Shown: positions 58,289 through 64,000 of the stretch, one piece after another | How the letters are laid out: every line of letters starts with the position of its first letter | How positions within the stretch are numbered: the stretch's first letter is position 1 | From: Haliea sp040221975 | Lineage (GTDB): Bacteria; Pseudomonadota; Gammaproteobacteria; Pseudomonadales; Halieaceae | NCBI GenBank assembly: GCA_040221975.1 | Contig: JAVJWR010000031.1 | Span: forward strand, 186,001 to 250,000 | DNA length: 64,000 bases | Direction: 5' to 3' | The notes under the pieces: generated by a model | What the model was told of the DNA's origin: nothing | The model's database searches: none | The model's input: the letters and a program-made list of their open reading frames with translations, nothing else | Made by a program: the position numbers and the translations under genes

Positions 58289-59530
58289 CTACCGCTGGCT
58301 TGAAGCCTGAGTCCCGGGCGCGGCAGCAAATGCCCCCGGCTCCCAGACGAAAACCTGGTCGCGACCGCTGGTCTTGGCCCGGTACAGAGCCTGGTCCGCG
58401 CGACCCAGCAGGCTGTCGACGTCATCGCCCGCCTGCGCCTGCGCCAACCCCGCACTGAAGGTCAGCGGCACGGGCACATCGCCGTCGCGGATATCCGCGG
58501 CGGCGACGCTGGCTCTGGCACGATCCAGCAAGATCCGGGCCTCGCCGGCGTCCGTGTCCGGCAGCAACAGCACGAACTCCTCGCCACCGTAGCGTGCCAG
58601 GACATCGCTTGCGCGCAGCTGCCCCTGCCAGCTATCGGCAAAAATGCGCAACACCTGGTCACCGAAACTGTGACCATGGTTGTCATTCAGACGCTTGAAA
58701 TGGTCCAGGTCGATAAAAGCCAGGCACAGTGGCTGTTGCTGGCGCAGGGCACGGGCAAGATCGCGTTCAGCGATGGCATTCAACGCCCGTCGATTGAGCA
58801 GATCCGTCAGCTCGTCACGCGTCGCCAGGCGCTGCGCCCGCTCCTCGTGCTCCCGGCTTGACGCGAGAATTCTCTGCATGGTCATCAGGGTGACGCCAAC
58901 GAACCCCATGACCAGGGCAGGAAGCGCAAAATTGTAGGGCAGCAGGTAGCTAAAGGACTGGTGTGGCGGGATATAGGGACGGTCCAGAAGCCAGTCATGA
59001 TAGCCGTGATAGCCGCGCAACAGGGTGACCCCGGAATACAGCAGCAGGCTGACGCCAACCAGAAGCTGGGCCGGCCGCGTGGCGCGGTCTGCGCGGCTGT
59101 GCAGCAGCAGCCAGATCGCCTGCAGCGGCAGCAGTCCGGCGATGGTGGAATACACCCCGAGCAGAAAGTCGGAATTACCGTCGACCACCCAGTAGCGGAT
59201 ATTGAAAGCCATCATCAGGCCGACACTGGCGGGCACGATCCAGAGGGGCAGGGGGCGCCCCAGAAAGCGGAAGATTCCGAGCAGGAACAGCGCTTCCCCG
59301 GCCAGCTGCCCGGCGTTGCCCAGCACATTGAGCACCGGGCTGCCGGTCACCATGAAGCCGATAAACAGCATCACCCCGAGAATGAGCGTCCAGCCCGATG
59401 CCATCCAGAAGGCCGGGCCGGCATAGGGCCTGGAAACGTACCAGAGGGCAGTTGCCGCGACGGCGATCGCCAGCAGCAGCATGAGCCCCAACAGCATCGG
59501 CGAAAAGTAGATCGCTAGCACGGCTGGCAC
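58289..59530 (-). CDS. Multi-pass membrane diguanylate cyclase (GGEEF)
   Basis: A 413-residue protein from GTG 59530; ATG 59497 is an alternative start. Seven to eight hydrophobic segments cover about 5-235. A short helix with REHEERAQRLATRDELTDLLNRRALN enters the GGDEF domain. DLDHFKRLNDNHGHSFGDQ binds substrate and metal, RASD (I-site) lies five residues before GGEEF, and SAGLAQAQAGDDVDSLLGRADQALYRAK ends the domain. Cyclic di-GMP synthesis with feedback inhibition is expected. The membrane domain is unlike that of the 55422 cyclase, so the two probably sense different cues. Confidence 0.9.
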   Translation of the reverse strand: MPAVLAIYFSPMLLGLMLLLAIAVAATALWYVSRPYAGPAFWMASGWTLILGVMLFIGFMVTGSPVLNVLGNAGQLAGEALFLLGIFRFLGRPLPLWIVPASVGLMMAFNIRYWVVDGNSDFLLGVYSTIAGLLPLQAIWLLLHSRADRATRPAQLLVGVSLLLYSGVTLLRGYHGYHDWLLDRPYIPPHQSFSYLLPYNFALPALVMGFVGVTLMTMQRILASSREHEERAQRLATRDELTDLLNRRALNAIAERDLARALRQQQPLCLAFIDLDHFKRLNDNHGHSFGDQVLRIFADSWQGQLRASDVLARYGGEEFVLLLPDTDAGEARILLDRARASVAAADIRDGDVPVPLTFSAGLAQAQAGDDVDSLLGRADQALYRAKTSGRDQVFVWEPGAFAAAPGTQASSQR

Positions 59531-59574
59531 GCCGCCGGGCGAATTGAACGCGCGGGAATGCTATCCCGCCAGGC

Positions 59575-60228
59575 TCAGGAAGCGCCGGCCGAGGCGGCGA
59601 GCGCAGAGCGTTCCTTTGCGATCAGGAAATCAGCGACTTTCAGCATGTTCGCCTGGCTGCCGGCCTTGCGAATACTGATGCGATACTTGCCGTTCACCAT
59701 CATTTCCGGGGTACCGGTGATCTTGGCGGCCCGGGCCCGGCTGTTGGCCTGACGCACCTGGCTGCTGACCCCGAAAGAAGCGAATGCCTTGTCGAAATCC
59801 TCGGCACTGACGCCATTGTCGGTAAACAGCTTGCGGATCTCGGCTTCCGACGCGAGGCGCTTGCCATCGACGTTCATGGCCTGGAACATCACGGTATGCA
59901 TGGAATCGAGCACGCCGAGCACATCCGCGGTGTAGTACATGGCCGCGTGCAGCTCCATGGGCTTGTTCCAGACAGCGGGCGAGCCCTGGAAGGTGACATC
60001 GTCGCCCAGGGTTTCCTTCCAGCGGCTCACCAGTGGTTCGAACGTGTAGCAATGGCCGCAGCCGTACCAGAAGAATTCGACGACCTCGACCTTGGTCGGA
60101 TCAGCGGTGCGGATAACCGGAGTAATCAGGTCGTAGTGGGTGCCTTCTTCCCAGGTTTGTGCGTCCTCGGCGGCAATAGCCAGCGGGGCCAGCACTATCA
60201 GGGCAAGGGCAAGGAATCGCTTGAGCAT
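59575..60228 (-). CDS. dsbA: Thiol:disulfide interchange protein DsbA
   Basis: A 217-residue precursor with signal peptide MLKRFLALALIVLAPLAIAA. The thioredoxin active site is EFFWYGCGHCYTFEP (CGHC), and the cis-proline loop is ITGTPEMMVNGKY. The helical insert lies between about 85 and 165. It oxidises cysteines of exported proteins in the periplasm and is recycled by DsbB. GGAGAG precedes ATG 60228. It is adjacent to cytochromes c4 and c5, whose haem-site cysteines pass through the same oxidising periplasm; the same order is seen in Pseudomonas. Confidence 0.94.
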   Translation of the reverse strand: MLKRFLALALIVLAPLAIAAEDAQTWEEGTHYDLITPVIRTADPTKVEVVEFFWYGCGHCYTFEPLVSRWKETLGDDVTFQGSPAVWNKPMELHAAMYYTADVLGVLDSMHTVMFQAMNVDGKRLASEAEIRKLFTDNGVSAEDFDKAFASFGVSSQVRQANSRARAAKITGTPEMMVNGKYRISIRKAGSQANMLKVADFLIAKERSALAASAGAS

Positions 60229-60295
60229 GGGACTCTCCATTGTCGGATGTTGTTGGTCAGACCATGATTCCGGCGCGGCGTTCTCCGACTGACAG

Positions 60296-60319
60296 AAAAG
60301 GTGGCCACCGGGCCACCTT
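60296..60319 (-). terminator. Intrinsic terminator after cytochrome c4
   Basis: On the minus strand AAGGTGGCC pairs with GGCCACCTT around a 4-base loop, and the descending arm runs into a short TTTTC tract. It lies 20 bp after the c4 stop and ends that transcript, separating it from dsbA, which would then need its own promoter in 60229-60295. Confidence 0.65.
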
Positions 60320-60339
60320 GCGAGAAAGGTACGGATTGC

Positions 60340-60975
60340 CTACCTGAGGCCGGCAGCGTAGCTGGCGACGGCTTCGATTTCCATGTCGCTGAGGCCAAAG
60401 GCATTGCTGCGCATGATTCTGGTATCGCCATCGTTGGTGCGGCCGTCGGGATCTTCGTAGCCCTTGCGGTACTGGCGCAGCTGAGTGGCAATATACTCCG
60501 GATGCTGGCCCGCCAGCGCCGGATAGCCGGCAGGGGCATTACCCTTGCCGTTGGGGGAGTGGCAACCGATACAGGCCGCCACCTTGCGCTCGGCGACACC
60601 GGCACGATAGACCTTTTCTCCCAATGCCACCAGATCGGGATCCGTCTGGCTACCGCTGATTGGTTTCGACGCGTAGAAAGCCGCAATATCAGCCAGCTGC
60701 TGGTTGGTCATGTTGTCAACCTGACCAGCCATGGTCGGAATCGGACGGGCGCCATCGCGGATATCCAGCAACTGCTTGTAGAGATAGCGCTCACCCAGGC
60801 CCGCAATCTTGGGAAATGCCGGGGACTGGCTGTTGCCATCCGCGCCATGGCAGGCTGCGCATACGGCCGTCAGTGACTCCCCGGCCGCGGCATCGCCTTC
60901 TACAAAGGGTACCGCCGCACCAGCCGTGTGAGCGAAACCCAGCAGGGCGCCGCAGAGAACAAGAACTTTCTTCAT
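60340..60975 (-). CDS. Dihaem cytochrome c4
   Basis: A 211-residue precursor. The signal peptide MKKVLVLCGALLGFAHTAGA is followed by two homologous cytochrome c domains with CAACHGADG (about residue 38) and CIGCHSPNG (about 137). Distal methionines are likely in GPIPTMAGQ-like and RIMRSNAFGLS segments. It carries electrons in the periplasm from the bc1 complex to cbb3 or other oxidases and may be membrane-associated. It lies downstream of cytochrome c5 on the same strand with 35 bp between. Confidence 0.92.
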   Translation of the reverse strand: MKKVLVLCGALLGFAHTAGAAVPFVEGDAAAGESLTAVCAACHGADGNSQSPAFPKIAGLGERYLYKQLLDIRDGARPIPTMAGQVDNMTNQQLADIAAFYASKPISGSQTDPDLVALGEKVYRAGVAERKVAACIGCHSPNGKGNAPAGYPALAGQHPEYIATQLRQYRKGYEDPDGRTNDGDTRIMRSNAFGLSDMEIEAVASYAAGLR

Positions 60976-61010
60976 GACACTTCCAGATCGGGATAGGTGA
61001 ACCCGGCAGA

Positions 61011-61304
61011 TTACTCTGCCGGCGAGGACATGTAGGTGATCAGGGCGGCGTAGTCTTCATCGCTGCAATCGAAGCACATGCCCTTGGGCGGCATGGCGTT
61101 GAGGCCAGTCTTGACCGACGCGACCAGAGCCTCCATTCCTTTTTCCATTTTCGGTGCCCAGGCGGCGGCATCACCGGTCTTGGGCGCGCCCGCTACGCCG
61201 GCATTGTGGCACACCGCACAGCTCTTGTTGTACTTGTCCATGGGCGGCTGCGCCATGGCACTGGCAGCAAACAACATTGCACTGACCGCTAACATTTTCT
61301 TCAT
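61011..61304 (-). CDS. Cytochrome c5
   Basis: A 97-residue precursor with signal peptide MKKMLAVSAMLFAASAMAQ. It has one haem motif CAVCHNAGV and the c5-specific segment AMPPKGMCFDCSDEDYAALITYM. There the Met is the sixth ligand and the CxxC pair forms a disulfide. It is a small soluble periplasmic electron carrier. It pairs with the downstream c4 gene, probably one operon. Confidence 0.93.
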   Translation of the reverse strand: MKKMLAVSAMLFAASAMAQPPMDKYNKSCAVCHNAGVAGAPKTGDAAAWAPKMEKGMEALVASVKTGLNAMPPKGMCFDCSDEDYAALITYMSSPAE

Positions 61305-61375
61305 GCTACACCTCTGCTGATCGCCGGGTTGTGCTGGCCCGGGACATTTCCCACGGCCAGTAAAAAAGCTGTGGC

Positions 61376-61381
61376 ATTATA
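61376..61381 (-). promoter_or_regulatory. -10 element upstream of cytochrome c5
   Basis: A perfect TATAAT on the minus strand lies 72 bp before the c5 ATG, in the c5/engB divergent gap. The matching -35 at 17 bp is only a T-run, so an activator is possible. Confidence 0.45.
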
Positions 61382-61417
61382 TACGACTTACCCAGCGCAA
61401 AAAAGGCAACGCCCCCG

Positions 61418-62095
61418 ATGCAAACCCCGGCCCCGGCCAACCCCGATTATCGCAACGCCAGCTTCCTTACCAGCGCCAGCAAGCTGTCCCAGTGCCCGGA
61501 TGACAGCGGCTGGGAGGTGGCCTTCGCGGGCCGATCCAACGCAGGAAAATCCTCTGCAATCAATAGCTTGACAGAAAACACCAAACTCGCCCGCACCTCC
61601 AAGACGCCCGGTCGCACCCAGCTGATCAACTTCTTTTCCCTGAGCGAACAGCAGCGCCTGGTGGATCTGCCCGGGTATGGTTTTGCCAAGGTGCCGCTGG
61701 CGGTGAAGCGCGAGTGGACCCGGCAACTGGAAAATTACCTGCAAAAAAGACAGAGCCTGCGCGGACTGGTGCTGTTGATGGACGTGCGTCACCCGCTGCA
61801 GACCTTCGATCAGCAGATGCTCACCTGGGCAATTACCGCCGGCATGCCCGTGCACATCCTCCTCACCAAGGCCGACAAACTCAAGAACGGGCCGGCCCGC
61901 AATACCCTGCTGCAGGTGCAGAAGGAGCTGCGGCAGCACGGCGACCTGGTCAGCGTACAGCTGTTCTCGGCGCTCAAGCACAGCGGTCACAAGGAGCTGA
62001 TTGCCATACTCAATGCCTGGCTCACGCAGCCCGGCATGGCCGACGGGGGTAACGGCAGTGAAGAGGAAGGGGACGAACCGGAAATCGGGGCATAA
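61418..62095 (+). CDS. engB: Ribosome-biogenesis GTPase EngB/YihA
   Basis: A 225-residue TRAFAC GTPase. G1 is FAGRSNAGKSS, G2 is TPGRTQLINFF, G3 is LVDLPGYGFAKV, G4 is LLTKADK and G5 is FSALKHSG. All five motifs are intact, and the short helical N-terminus plus acidic C-terminal tail (EEEGDEPEIGA) are normal for the family. It assists 50S subunit assembly. It is convergent with polA, as in E. coli and Pseudomonas. Confidence 0.95.
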   Translation: MQTPAPANPDYRNASFLTSASKLSQCPDDSGWEVAFAGRSNAGKSSAINSLTENTKLARTSKTPGRTQLINFFSLSEQQRLVDLPGYGFAKVPLAVKREWTRQLENYLQKRQSLRGLVLLMDVRHPLQTFDQQMLTWAITAGMPVHILLTKADKLKNGPARNTLLQVQKELRQHGDLVSVQLFSALKHSGHKELIAILNAWLTQPGMADGGNGSEEEGDEPEIGA

Positions 62096-62131
62096 AAAAC
62101 CCGGTTGCCCGTAGGGGGACAGGCAACCGGG
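62094..62131 (-). terminator. Rho-independent terminator on the polA strand
   Basis: A perfect 10-bp stem, CCCGGTTGCC with GGCAACCGGG, encloses a 12-base loop. On the minus strand it is followed at once by TTTTTT. It ends transcription coming from polA or from the small RNA candidate, and its T-run overlaps the last bases of engB. Confidence 0.9.
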
Positions 62132-62230
62132 ACAGCTTGGGTCTCTGGGGAAGAGACATGCCCCGCGAAAGGCCAATGGAGAGAGACCTGCGGGACTGTA
62201 GCAGCTTGCTACGGTAACTGAGACCAGGGC
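62094..62230 (-). ncRNA. Candidate small RNA between polA and engB (Spot 42/ErsA position)
   Basis: A non-coding minus-strand stretch downstream of polA ends in a canonical terminator. Before it are GTCTCT-TCCCC-AGAGAC (62138-62154), a perfect hairpin with a C-rich loop able to pair with Shine-Dalgarno sequences, a larger CCCGC/GCGGG stem, and GTAGCA-AGC-TGCTAC (62198-62212). In enterics and Pseudomonas the polA-engB gap, in this orientation, encodes Spot 42 or ErsA. The sequence itself does not match Spot 42 as I remember it. The 5' end is unknown; it could also be just the structured 3' end of the polA mRNA. Confidence 0.5.
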
Positions 62231-62251
62231 TGTTGCGACAAGTTCCGCATT

Positions 62252-64000
62252 TCAGTGCGCTTCATCCCAGTTTTTTCCGACACCGGCTTCAACCAGCAGC
62301 GGAACCGCCAGTTCAGCCGCCTCGCTCATCAGCCCGCAGAGGGTTTCGCGGACCTCGGGGACGGCAGCGGCCGCCACCTCCAGCACCAGTTCGTCGTGTA
62401 CCTGCATGATGGTGCGGGCATCCACCGCGGACTGCTGCAGCCAGCCATCGACCCGGAGCATGGCCTTCTTGATGATATCCGCCGCTGTACCCTGCATGGG
62501 TGCGTTGATGGCGGTGCGCTCCGCGGCCTGGGCCCGCATCTTGTTGCGGGCGTTGATCTCCGGCAGATAGAGCCGGCGACCAAACAGGGTTTCCACGTAG
62601 CCCAGCTCCCGGGCACTGGCCCGGGTCCTGTCCATGTACTCCTGTACGCCCGGGTAGCGTTCGAAGTAGCGCTCGATATATTCCTGGGCCTCATTGCGTC
62701 CCAGGTGCAACTGCCGTGCGAGCCCAAAGGCGGACATGCCGTAGATGAGTCCGAAGTTGATTGCCTTGGCCTTGCGCCGCTGGTCCCCGGACACTGACTC
62801 CAGCGGTACGCCGAACACCTCGGCCGCGGTCGCCCGGTGGACATCGAGACCGTCCCGGAACGCCCGCAGCAGACCCGCATCCCCGGACAGGTGGGCCATG
62901 ATACGCAATTCTATCTGGGAGTAGTCGGCGGCGACGATCAGGTAGCCTTCAGGGGCAATGAAGGCCTGGCGGATACGGCGACCCTCTTCGGTGCGAATAG
63001 GAATGTTCTGCAGGTTCGGGTCGGAGGAGGACAGCCGCCCGGTCGCGGTCACCGCCTGGTGGTAGGAAGTGTGAATACGGCCGGTCGCGGGATTGACCAT
63101 ATCCGGCAGCTTGTCGGTATAGGTGGACTTCAGCTTGCTGAGGCCGCGGTATTCCAGCAGCACCTTGGGCAACGGATAGTCCAGAGCCAGTTCCGCCAGC
63201 ACTTCCTCGGCGGTGGAGGGCGCACCCTTGGGCGTCTTGCGCAGGACCGGCAGCTCCAGCTTGTCGAACAGGATTTCGCCCAGCTGCTTGGGAGAGCCGA
63301 GATTGAACGCCTGGCCAGCGAGATCATGGGCTTCTGCCTCCAGTTGCTGCAGGCGCTTGCCCAACTCGCCGCTTTGCAACCGCAACAGCTCCGTGGAAAG
63401 CAGCGCACCCGTGCGCTCAATCCGCGACAGCACCGGCACCAGCGGCAACTCGATGTCAGTGTAGACCGAACATGGGCCAGGCAGGGCTTGCAACCGCGGC
63501 CACAGGGTCTGGTGCAGGCGCAGGGTGATGTCCGCGTCCTCGGCCGCGTAGGGACCGGCCTCTTCCAGCTTGACCTGGTTGAACGTCAGCTGTTTCGAGC
63601 CCTTGCCGGCGATGTCCTCGAAATGGATGGTCTTGTGGCCCAGGTACTTGAGCGCCAGGCTGTCCATGTCGTGGCGGGTGGCGGTGGAGTCGAGGATGTA
63701 GGATTCCAGCATGGTGTCGTGGCGAATGCCGCGCAGGGTAATGCCGTGGCTGGCGAGCACGCTGGCATCGTATTTCAGGTTCTGGCCAACCTTGCCGCGC
63801 TGCTCGTCCTCCAGCAATGGCTGCAGCTGTGCCAGCACGGAGTCCCGATCCAGCTGCTCCGGTACACCGAGATAATCATGGGCGAGAGGGACATAGGCAG
63901 CCTCTCCCGGCGCTACCGCGAAAGACACGCCGACAATCCGCGCCTCCATGTAGTTGAGGCTGGTGGTCTCGGTGTCGAAGGCAAACAGCTCGGCGCCCTG
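62252..64000 (-). CDS. polA: DNA polymerase I, C-terminal Klenow portion (5' part outside window)
   Basis: 582 codons remain and the frame is open to the window edge. The 3'-5' exonuclease motif FAFDTETTSLNY at the edge keeps both acidic residues, and NLKYDASVLASHG and YAAEDADITLRLHQ complete the proofreading site. Polymerase motif A is VAADYSQIELRIMAHLSGD, the O-helix motif B is RRKAKAINFGLIYGMSAFG, and motif C is MQVHDELVLEV. The enzyme fills gaps and removes primers with its N-terminal nuclease, which is not in the window. It is convergent with engB. Confidence 0.97.
   Translation of the reverse strand, partial: QGAELFAFDTETTSLNYMEARIVGVSFAVAPGEAAYVPLAHDYLGVPEQLDRDSVLAQLQPLLEDEQRGKVGQNLKYDASVLASHGITLRGIRHDTMLESYILDSTATRHDMDSLALKYLGHKTIHFEDIAGKGSKQLTFNQVKLEEAGPYAAEDADITLRLHQTLWPRLQALPGPCSVYTDIELPLVPVLSRIERTGALLSTELLRLQSGELGKRLQQLEAEAHDLAGQAFNLGSPKQLGEILFDKLELPVLRKTPKGAPSTAEEVLAELALDYPLPKVLLEYRGLSKLKSTYTDKLPDMVNPATGRIHTSYHQAVTATGRLSSSDPNLQNIPIRTEEGRRIRQAFIAPEGYLIVAADYSQIELRIMAHLSGDAGLLRAFRDGLDVHRATAAEVFGVPLESVSGDQRRKAKAINFGLIYGMSAFGLARQLHLGRNEAQEYIERYFERYPGVQEYMDRTRASARELGYVETLFGRRLYLPEINARNKMRAQAAERTAINAPMQGTAADIIKKAMLRVDGWLQQSAVDARTIMQVHDELVLEVAAAAVPEVRETLCGLMSEAAELAVPLLVEAGVGKNWDEAH

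Noticed and set aside
1..64000. tRNA, rRNA, CRISPR, IS or prophage elements
   Set aside because: No cloverleaf-like gene, repeat-spacer array, transposase, integrase or phage structural gene could be recognised anywhere in the window.

Overview
The window is a gene-dense, GC-rich chromosomal segment from a Gram-negative gammaproteobacterium. The evidence is the set of conserved neighbourhoods: tolC divergent from yqiB-cpdA-parE, convergent polA and engB followed by cytochromes c4/c5 and dsbA, ilvE-glnE, and argE-argA-ilvD. A marine oligotroph of the Cellvibrionales/Halieaceae type would fit (haloalkane dehalogenase, multihaem cytochrome, an exosortase-H-type mid-protein signal, several diguanylate cyclases), but that placement is inference. 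I see no rRNA, tRNA, IS element, prophage or CRISPR array. No gene-free stretch exceeds 300 bases; the longest, 52028-52320, is listed.

Layout. 1-5200: end of a glyoxalase gene, a class I amidotransferase, then a PAP2 phosphatase and an MJ1255-type glycosyltransferase behind a four-half-site Pho box; the glycosyltransferase carries an in-frame TAA. An octahaem cytochrome c with HEAT/TPR repeats follows. 5200-11750: YceI, 6-phosphogluconate dehydrogenase, a RES-Xre toxin-antitoxin pair, haloalkane dehalogenase, a small P-loop kinase, an NYN-LOTUS protein and a LolA-sized secreted protein. 11750-17350: parE, cpdA and yqiB, divergent tolC, and a methyltransferase.

17350-25000 is a surface-glycan region. 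A tightly overlapping GT4, methyltransferase and alpha/alpha-barrel operon of unknown product sits on the minus strand. It is followed by dTDP-rhamnose genes split into rmlA-rmlC-SDR (+) and convergent rmlD-rmlB (-). 25000-29150: a protein with a mid-chain exosortase-like signal, an SdrD-B-like anchored protein, an MscS channel and a monoacylglycerol-lipase-like hydrolase. 29150-34830: ilvE, glnE and an orphan GspE-type ATPase. 34960-42550: PhoU-like protein and Pit transporter, argE, argA, ilvD and an MFS permease. 42600-50340: hemerythrin-GGDEF, cytochrome b, a DUF6279 lipoprotein, a membrane protein coupled to threonine dehydratase, then an AGCS symporter, Asp/Glu racemase and D-cysteine desulfhydrase operon.

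50350-64000: leuA, EVE protein and Lrp regulator, SDR, Bcr/CflA efflux, two membrane diguanylate cyclases flanking a cysteine synthase and FMN reductase pair, dsbA, cytochromes c4 and c5, engB, and polA running off the edge. Between engB and polA lies a structured, terminator-ended minus-strand segment in the position of the Spot 42/ErsA small RNAs. The most interesting items are the Pho-box phosphatase/broken glycosyltransferase unit, the GT4-methyltransferase-barrel operon, the mid-chain sorting-signal protein, the RES-Xre module and the polA-engB sRNA candidate.
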